Shown here piece after piece: positions 44,126 to 52,958 of a stretch of 64,000 bases of DNA. Source of the DNA: an uncultured Bacteroidales bacterium. Its GTDB lineage: Bacteria; Bacteroidota; Bacteroidia; Bacteroidales; UBA932. Positions within the stretch are counted from its first letter, which is position 1. Every line of letters begins with the position of its first letter. The notes below the pieces were generated by a model. That model saw only the letters and a program-made list of their open reading frames with translations. It had not been told where the DNA came from and searched no databases. The stretch covers positions 62,001 to 126,000 of the forward strand of contig CALVAC010000003.1 in the NCBI GenBank assembly GCA_944325435.1, in the 5' to 3' direction. The position numbers and the translations under genes are program-made.

Positions 44126-47100
44126 TTAAAACACAAGATTGAGCGAAAGGGCGAACTGCCGAGAGAACGGATAGTCGGTACCTCTTTCCCTCTTGATGGA
44201 GGAGAGGTAGAAGATATCCTCGACATTCAGGGACCATTTCATGGATGAGATGCGCAGCTTCTGCAGGAACGGATATGCGTTCTTCTCCATCCTGTAGGAA
44301 ATGGAAAGGGAGCTGAACTGGAACAGGTTCTCGTTCATCACGAAACGCGATGTCTGCTGCGTATTCGCACCGTTGGCCGAATTGGTCAGCCTCTTGTACT
44401 GGGCGACATCACCCGGCTGGGTCCATCTCTCATAGAGCACCCTCCTGTCTGCATTGTACCTGAGGTCCGCGTTCTCCACCTTGCTCACGAGGGTGGAATT
44501 GTACATCTGCCCGCCGAAACGGTACATGAAGCCAAGGTTGATCCCGAAGCCCATATAGTTGAACGAGGTATTGATGTTACCCTGCCATTTCGGCTCCGTG
44601 TCCCCGCATACGACGGCATCCACCACATCGTATTCACTGGTCACGGTGCCATCCCTCTTCAGAAGAATCTCATCTCCCGTGGCCGGGTCGATACCGAGAG
44701 ACCGGACAGCCCAGATGGCTGTGGTGGACATTCCCTCCACATATCGCGGAAGAGGAGTGACGGACTCCGTGTTGGCATTGGTCTCGTTCATCTTGGCAAG
44801 GGCCTCAGATATTCTGAGGAGCTTGTTGGTGTTGTGGGACCCGTTTATGGAAATTACCCAGTAGGCCTCCTTGGCTTCGTTCCTGTACGGGATGAACGCA
44901 AGGTTCAGCTCCACACCCTGGTTCTGCAGGGTACCCATATTGGATGGATATGAAGTAAAGCCGATGGACGGGGCGAGAGTCACCTGGGTCAGGGAGTTTT
45001 CCGTGTTCTTGATATAGTATTCTGCCCTGGCGGTGATGCGGCCCTTGAGAAGGGACAGCTCCAGTCTGGTGTTCCAGGTGGCTGTCTGCTGCCATTTAAG
45101 CTGGTTGTTTCCGAGAGCCACCAGTTCGATGCCCGTGGCATCGGAAGACAGATAGTACTGCATCAGATCCGAGTATGAATAGACCTGGCGCGACTGGTAC
45201 GGAGCGAATCCCTGCGTACCGGTGATACCGTACGATGTGGCAAGCACAAGGTCATCAAGCCAGTCCACGCTCTTCATGAACTGCTCGTTCTTGACATCCC
45301 ACTTGAATCCTACCGACCAGAACGGGGCGAAACGGTTGTCCCGGCCGAACTGCGACGATCCGTCCACCCTGATGTTGGCATCGAAGGAATATCGGTACAT
45401 ATAGGAATATCCCGCCGTAAGGACTGCTCCGATGCTCCTGGAAGTGTTCTCTGTACCCGTCATGTTCTCGGAATATTTCTGCCCGAAAAGGATATGGTCC
45501 ATAGAGTCGTTTGGAAAACCTGTCACGAGAGCGCCGTAGGTCTCGCTCTGGTCCTGCTGTATCGAATAGCGGAAGTTGGCGGTGACAAAATGCTTTTCAG
45601 CGAACACCTTGTTGAACATGGCGGTAAAGTCTATGGCATAGTTGAACGACTCTGACTGGTCGCGGGAGAAGTCTCCCTTGAGGCTCGGGTCGGTCACATC
45701 GTTGAAAGCCGTATGGTAGGCAGGCCGGAACACCTCATCCTTGCTCACGCTCTTGCTCAGGGAGACATTGGCCTGGAGAATCCAAGCCGGCGCAGGACGG
45801 TACTCTAGCTTGAAAAGCTCCCTGATGGAGAAACTCGTATCACGGTCAAGGCTGTGGAAAGTGGCATTGTACATAGGGTTGGCCACCTCGTATGTCCCCG
45901 AATCACCGGCATAGAGCATGTTCCATGTCTGCATTATCTTGTTGACATTCCCGTTCTCATCGTAAGGGCGCAGATAAGGGTTGAGCATCGCATACTGGCT
46001 GAACGAGCCGTACGGGCTGTCTGTCCCCACCGCATTGTCCACAGTGACGCTGTTCTTCAGGAGGAACTTGTTGAAACGGTAGCTCAGGTCCAGGGACGCG
46101 GTCTGGGTGCTCCTCTTGGAACCTTTCATCACACCGGGAGTCTCGTTGAGTCCTGCATACAGCTTGTATCTCAGGGCCTGGGAACCGCCCTCGAGGGTGA
46201 CTGCATGACGGTGCTGCACGGAAGTGCGCAGAGGCTGAGACAGCCAGTAGGTATCTACACCCCTGCGGACCTCCCTAAGACGGGACTGGTAGTCCCTCAA
46301 GGAAGCGAGGTCGGTCTGGGAATAGAGACCTGCCCTCCATTCCGCCTCTATCTTTTCCTCGGAATTCATCAGGTTGTAGGAGGTGAGGTCCGGAATCTCC
46401 ACGCGGACATTGCCGCTGTATGTCACATTGATAGCTCCCGGGCGCGGAGCCAGGGTCTCGATGACGATGACACCGTTGGAAGCCTTGGAACCATAGATGG
46501 CCGTAGCCGAAGCATCCTTCAGGATTGTTATGGAGGCAATCCTGTCAGGGTCGAGGTCGGCCATTGTCTGCACATCAATCTCGAAACCATCCAGCATCAG
46601 CAGAGGCTGGTTCGGATAGGTGTCGTATTCCCCCTGAAGGGACACGAGATCCCCGCTGGCCCCGGCTCCCCCCGGAAGAGTAGAAGTTCCTCGCATACGC
46701 ATATCGGGCAGCCTGTTGGGGTCGGACCCCATCTCGAAGTTGTCCATCACGCGGAAACTCGGGTCTATTGCGCTGATAGCCTTTGCGATATTTGTAGTGG
46801 ATACCTTCTTGATATCCTCACCTTTCATAGTCACCACCGAACCGGTGTAACTCTCCAGGTCACGGTTGAATATACCGGTCACGACAACCTGCTCCAGTTC
46901 ATTCTGGTCCAGCTCCATCACTATCTCAAGCTTCGCCTTCCCGTGGCGTGGGCTCACCTTGACCTCCTGAGTCTTCATACCTATGAAAGAAAATTCCAGC
47001 ACTATGTCGGGGCGGTCGTCAAACTCCAGTCTGAAGTTACCGTCCACATCAGTGGAAATACCGATTGTAGTGCCTTTGAGGACTACTCCGGCTCCCGCCA

Positions 47101-47218
47101 CAGGTACACTGTCCTCATCGATGACCACTCCTGTCACTTCCACCTTGCCGTTCTGCGCAAAGAGGGAAGACATAGTGATCAGACACCCTACAAGGGTGAA
47201 AATCAATCTTTTAACCAT
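44126..47218 (-). CDS. SusC/RagA family TonB-dependent transporter
   Basis: A 1030-residue outer-membrane transporter. Signal peptide (LIFTLVGCLITMSSLFAQ), carboxypeptidase-like domain (VEVTGVVIDEDSVPVAGAGV), plug (TTNIAKAISAIDPSFRVMDN, ILKDASATAIYGSKASNGVI, the SusC signature) and a large barrel ending FALSLNLVF. It imports the substrate bound by SusD, powered by TonB. The upstream gap carries two GC-rich hairpins (47243-47309). The plus-strand frame across this gene is a shadow. Confidence 0.96.
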   Translation of the reverse strand: MVKRLIFTLVGCLITMSSLFAQNGKVEVTGVVIDEDSVPVAGAGVVLKGTTIGISTDVDGNFRLEFDDRPDIVLEFSFIGMKTQEVKVSPRHGKAKLEIVMELDQNELEQVVVTGIFNRDLESYTGSVVTMKGEDIKKVSTTNIAKAISAIDPSFRVMDNFEMGSDPNRLPDMRMRGTSTLPGGAGASGDLVSLQGEYDTYPNQPLLMLDGFEIDVQTMADLDPDRIASITILKDASATAIYGSKASNGVIVIETLAPRPGAINVTYSGNVRVEIPDLTSYNLMNSEEKIEAEWRAGLYSQTDLASLRDYQSRLREVRRGVDTYWLSQPLRTSVQHRHAVTLEGGSQALRYKLYAGLNETPGVMKGSKRSTQTASLDLSYRFNKFLLKNSVTVDNAVGTDSPYGSFSQYAMLNPYLRPYDENGNVNKIMQTWNMLYAGDSGTYEVANPMYNATFHSLDRDTSFSIRELFKLEYRPAPAWILQANVSLSKSVSKDEVFRPAYHTAFNDVTDPSLKGDFSRDQSESFNYAIDFTAMFNKVFAEKHFVTANFRYSIQQDQSETYGALVTGFPNDSMDHILFGQKYSENMTGTENTSRSIGAVLTAGYSYMYRYSFDANIRVDGSSQFGRDNRFAPFWSVGFKWDVKNEQFMKSVDWLDDLVLATSYGITGTQGFAPYQSRQVYSYSDLMQYYLSSDATGIELVALGNNQLKWQQTATWNTRLELSLLKGRITARAEYYIKNTENSLTQVTLAPSIGFTSYPSNMGTLQNQGVELNLAFIPYRNEAKEAYWVISINGSHNTNKLLRISEALAKMNETNANTESVTPLPRYVEGMSTTAIWAVRSLGIDPATGDEILLKRDGTVTSEYDVVDAVVCGDTEPKWQGNINTSFNYMGFGINLGFMYRFGGQMYNSTLVSKVENADLRYNADRRVLYERWTQPGDVAQYKRLTNSANGANTQQTSRFVMNENLFQFSSLSISYRMEKNAYPFLQKLRISSMKWSLNVEDIFYLSSIKRERGTDYPFSRQFALSLNLVF

Positions 47219-47242
47219 CAGTGTCGATAATTTTAGTTATAA

Positions 47243-47262
47243 ACCGGGCCCTGCGTCCCGGT
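47243..47262 (-). other. GC-rich hairpin in the SusC leader (proximal)
   Basis: Minus strand ACCGGG (47262-47257), 8-base loop, CCCGGT (47248-47243), followed by TTTATAA. It lies 25 bases before the SusC start. Confidence 0.5.
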
Positions 47263-47285
47263 ATCCTTAATGGATCAGCAATAAT

Positions 47286-47309
47286 GTGCCGGGGCATTGG
47301 TCCCGGCAC
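47286..47309 (-). terminator. GC-rich hairpin after the BACON lipoprotein gene
   Basis: Minus strand GTGCCGGG (47309-47302) pairs with CCCGGCAC (47293-47286) over 8 bp. It lies 21 bases past the BACON stop. There is no run of T afterwards, so it may attenuate or protect the transcript rather than end it. Confidence 0.4.
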
Positions 47310-47329
47310 TATGGAATAAAATCAATATT

Positions 47330-49858
47330 CTAGAATCTGCAGATAGGGTGGACACTTCCTGTATTGGCATCATAGTCAATAGGCATAGAGATGCCATCTC
47401 CGGTATCCGATATCGCATTGATATTGTCCCTCACTGTCGGATATGGATATCCTGTCGTAGCATCCTCCATTCCTACATAATAGACATATGTGCTGTATGA
47501 ATTGGTTATGACAGTAGAAGATATCCATCTGTAAGCATTATTGTCGCCTTTCTCCAAAAACGGATCTCCGACAAGATGACGGTGATCTCCGGGATCAGAT
47601 CCGGTGTACGGATTGAACACGACATACTGTTCCTCGTCATAGCCTGAACCCGGTCCGGTATAGGTGCTGTACAGACCGCGGATTCTATTCCAGGAAACCT
47701 CTACCGTCGCCGATTCGTCAATGTCTATCGCATCCAGGTCATATGGCCATATATTACCCTCTGTATCAGAGACTTCATACTGCACAGTCTTGAAAGAGGC
47801 ACCGCTCATATATTCCAGGAGATCCTTGAGCTCTTCAATAGATGGGATATACCAGTCCACTCCCTGCTCGTCCCCGAGATCCTCTACCCATTTCAGGAGC
47901 TGGAACTTCTCTGACCAGCCAGGTTCATTCTTCATTCTTTCGCAGTTGTCCTGCCCATCTGTCATACTCAGAGGAAGAGCATTCTCTGCGATACCTGCCA
48001 TTCCTTCCGGTTCCAGCCAGCCGGCCTCTGTGAAAAACACCCTTTCGTTCATATTGTCCACCGTCAGGCTGAAAGCCTTCCCGTGCATACCGTCGGCATC
48101 CACCTCATAGACGATACCCACGGTCTTGCCGTTCACCACATACGGGTCACCAAGCTTGTATGCCACCGTCTGTGAGACTGCAAGTTGGGCTGTCTTTTCT
48201 CCTGCAGTGACAGTATAGGTGGCAGTCCTCTCACCGGAAGTCACCTCTGTCCCGGAAATGGTGATGGTATTGGCCTCATGATCCTCTACGATGGAGAAAT
48301 CAGATGATACCGAGCTGTCGATGCTCCAGCTGTCCTGGTTGGTGATAACGCTCACTGTCACAGGGTCTCCCGCCTGATTGAGCTGGACAGAGGCCGGGTT
48401 GAGCATAAGAGAAGGCTGGGTCGAGAGCTGGATGATATCCACAGATGCGGAAGCCTTATTCATACCTGTACCGACATTCACGGTAAGGGTACCGTTACGC
48501 TCCTCCTCCCCGGCAGGGCCGAATTCTATCACAATCTGGTTGATGAGAGCATTGTACTCCGCCTGGAACCAGTCAGCCTTTTCTCCGCTGTCATCCAGAC
48601 ACTCGACAGTCGTGAGTTCAGGTATGGATGTCTCGACGGTCAATGCGGCATTCTGCCTGTCACTGTTGATTATCAACACTGTCTCATTGAGAGATACCGA
48701 TGCCTGTGGAGCAGCGGTCTGGGTGAAGATAACTTCGGCATATACCGGATCCAGGCCTTCGCCCTCATTCCTCTGCCGGAAAGACAGGGACACCTGCCTG
48801 TCCTCTGCCGCATAGTTCGCAGGCACAGTCACAGAATAGACCTTGACATTGCCGTTATTCTCTGCAAGGGTCACTACCGGATATCCGCTATCCCAGGACC
48901 CGGATTTGATGAACCAGTTGTATGTGGCGTTCTCGGTCTCGGTAAGGTCATCGTACTCCACATTGGCAGCCACGGAGAATGTCTGTGGCTTATCGTCATT
49001 ATAGGCGAAAGTCAGACCCTCCTGCGGATTCACCACAATCGCGGGGGTCGCCGGCATGGACACCAGACCTATCCTTTTGGTCTCTATGGTGTTGTCTATA
49101 TCCTCGTTCCCGCTCACAACATCAATGGCCAGGGTAAGGCTTTTCGTAGGGCTCTCGTTCATCTGACAGGTCAGGGTAAGCACCGTGACCGGCCCCTCCT
49201 CGGTCTGTCTCGAAGATATCCCGTATGACATCCAGCCGTATCCCGGAATATCTACCTTGGTCCCGGGAGCTGCCTGGGTCTCTCCTGTCTCCTCATCTTC
49301 TTCAGGCTCCGATGGCTCCTCTGTTCCGGGAATGGTCACATCCTGGTCGGCAGACACTTCCACGGACAGGACATTGTTGGTCGAAATAAGGATCTCCTTG
49401 ACAGTAGGCTCTCCGTCAGGTCTGGACTCGAACATAATGATAGGATTGTCCTGTCCGGCAAGATCGGCATCGAGGAAATTCAGGTAAGTATCCGAATTCG
49501 CGCCCTGAGACACCGTGATGACCCTCTCCGCCGCAGCAGAACCGGAACCTGCCGTAATCCTGATGGAGGCGGTATATGCCTTGCGGCTGTAGTTGATGTG
49601 AGGTGTGATCACCAGGTCATTCGTACCTGCCGTCCTTGTAACCTCGATGATATCATGTTCATCCTCCTCCTCGAAAGTCCAGTCATAGTTAGCTTCCACG
49701 GAGACAGTCCTGCTCTCAGTGTCATTCCACAGGAAAGTCACATCCCCATCCGGAAGACCGGAGATGGTAGCAGGAAGCTGTTCTTCCTGACACGATCCGA
49801 GCGACAGCACCGCAGAAGATGCTGCAAGGATCCATCCTATAAAAGATAATTTTTTCAT
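47330..49858 (-). CDS. BACON-repeat lipoprotein with DUF1566/FSMP-like C-terminus
   Basis: An 842-residue lipoprotein (lipobox LSLGSC). At least four to five BACON/Ig-like modules are visible as repeated edges: VSVEANYDWTFEEEDEHDII, RVITVSQGANSDTYLNF, TLTVNVGTGMNKASASVDII, VSVITNQDSWSIDSSVSSDF, TAQLAVSQTVAYK. An acidic linker (EEPSEPEEDEETGETQA) breaks the row. The last 220 residues form a DUF1566/FSMP-like domain (GVDWYIPSIEELKDLLEYMS, YRWISSTVI), similar to that of the fimbrillin-like protein at the far end of the locus. BACON modules usually bind glycans or mucin. It probably works at the surface with the SusCD pair 111 bases downstream. Confidence 0.82.
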   Translation of the reverse strand: MKKLSFIGWILAASSAVLSLGSCQEEQLPATISGLPDGDVTFLWNDTESRTVSVEANYDWTFEEEDEHDIIEVTRTAGTNDLVITPHINYSRKAYTASIRITAGSGSAAAERVITVSQGANSDTYLNFLDADLAGQDNPIIMFESRPDGEPTVKEILISTNNVLSVEVSADQDVTIPGTEEPSEPEEDEETGETQAAPGTKVDIPGYGWMSYGISSRQTEEGPVTVLTLTCQMNESPTKSLTLAIDVVSGNEDIDNTIETKRIGLVSMPATPAIVVNPQEGLTFAYNDDKPQTFSVAANVEYDDLTETENATYNWFIKSGSWDSGYPVVTLAENNGNVKVYSVTVPANYAAEDRQVSLSFRQRNEGEGLDPVYAEVIFTQTAAPQASVSLNETVLIINSDRQNAALTVETSIPELTTVECLDDSGEKADWFQAEYNALINQIVIEFGPAGEEERNGTLTVNVGTGMNKASASVDIIQLSTQPSLMLNPASVQLNQAGDPVTVSVITNQDSWSIDSSVSSDFSIVEDHEANTITISGTEVTSGERTATYTVTAGEKTAQLAVSQTVAYKLGDPYVVNGKTVGIVYEVDADGMHGKAFSLTVDNMNERVFFTEAGWLEPEGMAGIAENALPLSMTDGQDNCERMKNEPGWSEKFQLLKWVEDLGDEQGVDWYIPSIEELKDLLEYMSGASFKTVQYEVSDTEGNIWPYDLDAIDIDESATVEVSWNRIRGLYSTYTGPGSGYDEEQYVVFNPYTGSDPGDHRHLVGDPFLEKGDNNAYRWISSTVITNSYSTYVYYVGMEDATTGYPYPTVRDNINAISDTGDGISMPIDYDANTGSVHPICRF

Positions 49859-49880
49859 GTACTTGATTGTATTAAGATTA

Positions 49881-51479
49881 TTACAGTATTATCGAAAGTC
49901 TTGCATTCATTCCAGTATATTCAGGCACATACCTGCATATTCCTCCGGAGCAGGTCTCCCCTGCACGGTGCCTGCCGTATGAAACCGATGCGCGGAGGAA
50001 CTTCCAGGCATAGCTCACACCTGCATCGTAGTAATGGGTGTTGGATAACGCACTTGTCCTGTAGTTGAGCATATCGCTGACATAGAACATAAAGCCCGGG
50101 GCGATGCCGAACTCAATCATTCCCATCATCCAGCCCTGGTCATCCACGAAATCGCTCCATGCATGCTGGACCTCCATCCTGAGGGAATATCGGGAAGAAA
50201 TCTGCCACAGCACATCCGCTGCCGCAGAAACCGTGTTCATCATCATCTCCCCGTAACCGAAACGGCTTACCTCCGGCTTGCGCTGCCAGCCTACGGCCAC
50301 AGCAGTCTTCCAGTCCGGCCCCCACTTCTTCTCCAGCTCCAGATAGGTCTCCGCCCAGACCAGTCCTCCCCCGGTACCCATAAACCGGTATCCGTCAGGG
50401 CCGTATTCCATATCCCAGAATACAGAGGCATTGACAGAATACCTCAATGGCCGGCGCGGATTCCCGCCCACGGGAATGCTGCCCGCCATATCGATGCTTC
50501 CTCCTGTCTCTCCACCGAAATCGTGCACTTCGTGCGGATATAGCTGGAAAAGGGCATATTTGTGCTGTTTCGTAAGCGATGGCAGATAGTTGAGGTTGAC
50601 CGAAGCGGCGTGTGAGTCATCCTGTCTTATGGACATATTCTCTATGGATCGCCATACCGCGCTGACACTGAACATCGGAAGAGAGATGTCCATATTCAGC
50701 AGAAGCGCCTGGCCGGGGCGGACGAAAGCGAACTGCTCGAGCCTCGGGTCAAGCCCGTACGAGCGCCCCTTGTGGACATACTCCCCATCGAAAGAGAAAC
50801 AGCCCTTGCTGAAAGCAAGCCTGCCGCTGAAAGAGTTGACTGTCCGTGGAGCAGTATCTACCCTGCCCTGTGTCCTGTCATCCCTCAGGAGCCACGATCC
50901 CCCGAGCATTAGCACGGCATCGGTCTCCGGAACGAGGGGCTCCAGTAACGAAAGTTCGAAATCAGCCCCATATACGGCAGCAGGATTGAACATCTCCATA
51001 TAGCGTCTCGGAAGCCCGCCCATCACGGTGGCTGTCAGCCACGAAAGCGGATTCCAGCGGACACTGGCTCCGAGCACCGATGTGTTGATACCCATATCCC
51101 TCTGTTCGAACGCCCTGAAAATCAGCCCACTGCCGAACTGTCCATAGAATGTGCCGAGGGTGACATCCCATCTGCTGTCTGCCCATCCGGCATAGAACCC
51201 TTTCAGTCCGTTGCCCTTGAGTTCAGAGTCATAGCCGAGCATCTGCGGCTCGTATATGTCATACTGCAGACCGGCACGGAACCCCTTTATCGCATATCCG
51301 AGATTGAGATAGGTGTTGGTTCCGTATCTCTGCGTCAAAGGAGTGGAAAGGGCAGGATCATCCACATACACTCCCCACGATGTCTCGATGCTGCCGCTTA
51401 GCCGTCCGAGATCCTTTTCCCTCGCCGATGCGGATGCCGTGACAAGCAGGCACAGTATTGCCAAGATACAGTTCTTCAT
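49881..51479 (-). CDS. DUF6029-like outer-membrane protein
   Basis: A 532-residue exported protein (MKNCILAILCLLVTASASA). Alternating beta-strands run through the whole length (GTNTYLNLGYAIKGFRAGLQ, DSRWDVTLGTFYGQFGSGLI), and it ends with NARLSIIL, a barrel-closing pattern. It resembles the DUF6029 family, which I recall next to Omp28-like genes; this is the exact order here. No TonB plug is present. It follows the Omp28 gene by 19 bases and precedes the BACON gene by 22. Function unknown. Confidence 0.65.
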   Translation of the reverse strand: MKNCILAILCLLVTASASAREKDLGRLSGSIETSWGVYVDDPALSTPLTQRYGTNTYLNLGYAIKGFRAGLQYDIYEPQMLGYDSELKGNGLKGFYAGWADSRWDVTLGTFYGQFGSGLIFRAFEQRDMGINTSVLGASVRWNPLSWLTATVMGGLPRRYMEMFNPAAVYGADFELSLLEPLVPETDAVLMLGGSWLLRDDRTQGRVDTAPRTVNSFSGRLAFSKGCFSFDGEYVHKGRSYGLDPRLEQFAFVRPGQALLLNMDISLPMFSVSAVWRSIENMSIRQDDSHAASVNLNYLPSLTKQHKYALFQLYPHEVHDFGGETGGSIDMAGSIPVGGNPRRPLRYSVNASVFWDMEYGPDGYRFMGTGGGLVWAETYLELEKKWGPDWKTAVAVGWQRKPEVSRFGYGEMMMNTVSAAADVLWQISSRYSLRMEVQHAWSDFVDDQGWMMGMIEFGIAPGFMFYVSDMLNYRTSALSNTHYYDAGVSYAWKFLRASVSYGRHRAGETCSGGICRYVPEYTGMNARLSIIL

Positions 51480-51498
51480 ACAGTTCCGTCGCACCAGA

Positions 51499-52791
51499 CT
51501 AATATCCCTTCTTCTCCCCGATACCTGCCACCTGCACTATCTCGCACAGACCGTCGGCATCATCCATGACAAAGACTATCACCTCGCAGTTCTCCACAGC
51601 CGTGACATTCAGCTGTGTAAGGTCAAAATCAGCAGAAAAGCGCACTGTCTGTCCGGCGGTAAAAGTCAGAGGCTGCCCCTCCACTGACGGATAATAGGCC
51701 CTCATCACACGGTAGTTGCTCGAGGTGGTGAGACCGTTGTCCACAAGGACTGCCACTATACGGCCCGAAAAATCCTTCTTGGTGCCTATCGTGGCCTCCA
51801 CCCTGACTGTCTGCTCCACGGATTCGGTGCAGAGGGCTATCGCCACATCTCTCGGGCCGCCCAGAGCCCGGTCCCTGAACTCCTGTGTAAGATTCGGAGA
51901 TGCAGTATGATTGTCCTTGCTTCTGTTGAAGAATGTCTTAGGTGCGGCGGTGTACCTGTCCGACATTGCCGGCATCATAAAGTCGCTGAATGCCGTGGAG
52001 AAATTCCGGGTCACGGAAGTGTAATGGCCAGTGTAGACATCGGATACGGTATTGTGGACATTGTATGCTATGACAATCTGCGGATTGTCCGTTGCAAGCT
52101 CCGCTATCACCTGCTGCATTATCGGACAATATTGGCAGTTGGTCCTGGTTATCTCCTCCAGAAGGGATCTCGACGAGAACTGATAGCTGGATGTGGCGGT
52201 GACGGCCTCTGTGTCGGATACCGGCATGCTGCCTATTGCAGCAGAGATCACCACCGGAGTCAGAGAGCCTTTGGTCGTGCTGAAAAGATTGTCTTCAAGC
52301 TGCTTTCCATCAGCATAGAATGTACCCAGATCCGTGACATCGTTTCCATCGGCATCCGTCAGGGTAATTACGGTGAAGTCGCCGCCATCATTATATATGG
52401 AATTCTTGGAAACATGCAGGGTGATTCCTTCAGCATCTTCCATAATGGCCGTCACTGAAATCTCGGAGGAACGCGCCCCGGAATATTCTGCATAGAAAGT
52501 ATAGCTGCCCGGAGTCTCAGTGGAAAATGATGCTGATGTCTGCGAAGAAGAACCGTCCTCCGACAGCATATAGATTACCGATGCGGATGTGACATCCTCT
52601 CTGGAAGAATTGTCGATGACGGTAAAGGTGACTGCATCTGCCCCGTTGGCGAATATGGCATCCTTGTCAGAGGTCAGTGAAATGGACAGTCCGGCTGAAG
52701 TGTGCCCCCCCTGACCGGTCGTGCAGGACACCATCGATGCCGCGATGACGATACACAAGCAGAAACAGGTCAATCTTGTAAAAATTCTCAT
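51499..52791 (-). CDS. Omp28-related outer-membrane lipoprotein
   Basis: A 430-residue lipoprotein (MRIFTRLTCFCLCIVIAASM, lipobox MVSC). Two Ig-like modules (ISLTSDKDAIFANGADAVTF and ITLHVSKNSIYNDGGDFTVI) precede an Omp28 domain with a thioredoxin-like redox motif (EEITRTNCQYCPIMQQVIAE). A beta-rich end follows (RVMRAYYPSVEGQPLTFTAG). Omp28 proteins are abundant, poorly understood surface proteins of the group. The start at 52791 is an ATG; the frame opening at 52803 is a TTG. A promoter lies at 52877-52907, and this gene heads the locus. Confidence 0.85.
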   Translation of the reverse strand: MRIFTRLTCFCLCIVIAASMVSCTTGQGGHTSAGLSISLTSDKDAIFANGADAVTFTVIDNSSREDVTSASVIYMLSEDGSSSQTSASFSTETPGSYTFYAEYSGARSSEISVTAIMEDAEGITLHVSKNSIYNDGGDFTVITLTDADGNDVTDLGTFYADGKQLEDNLFSTTKGSLTPVVISAAIGSMPVSDTEAVTATSSYQFSSRSLLEEITRTNCQYCPIMQQVIAELATDNPQIVIAYNVHNTVSDVYTGHYTSVTRNFSTAFSDFMMPAMSDRYTAAPKTFFNRSKDNHTASPNLTQEFRDRALGGPRDVAIALCTESVEQTVRVEATIGTKKDFSGRIVAVLVDNGLTTSSNYRVMRAYYPSVEGQPLTFTAGQTVRFSADFDLTQLNVTAVENCEVIVFVMDDADGLCEIVQVAGIGEKKGY

Positions 52792-52876
52792 AAATACACG
52801 CAAGTATGGTTACAATATGTAATCAAATTCATAAAAATACCGATAAATCCTCATACACAGGCATTTAAAGGCAGGT

Positions 52877-52907
52877 CAAAAATAGTAAAATTAATTCAAT
52901 CTGCAAC
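52877..52907 (-). promoter_or_regulatory. Promoter of the Omp28-SusCD locus
   Basis: On the minus strand GTTG (52907-52904), 19 bases, TATTTTTG (52884-52877): three of four -33 bases and a full -7 box. Transcription would start near 52870, 79 bases before the Omp28 ATG. No other convincing promoter was found between here and the fimbrillin-like gene, which supports a single long transcript. Confidence 0.65.
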
Positions 52908-52958
52908 CTCTGGACAAGGATTTACCGGTATTTTTCGGTTTTTTTACAGGAAAGGACA

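Noticed and set aside
45854..47230. 458-residue plus-strand open frame across SusC
   Set aside because: Antisense to a clear SusC gene, no ribosome-binding site or family motif.
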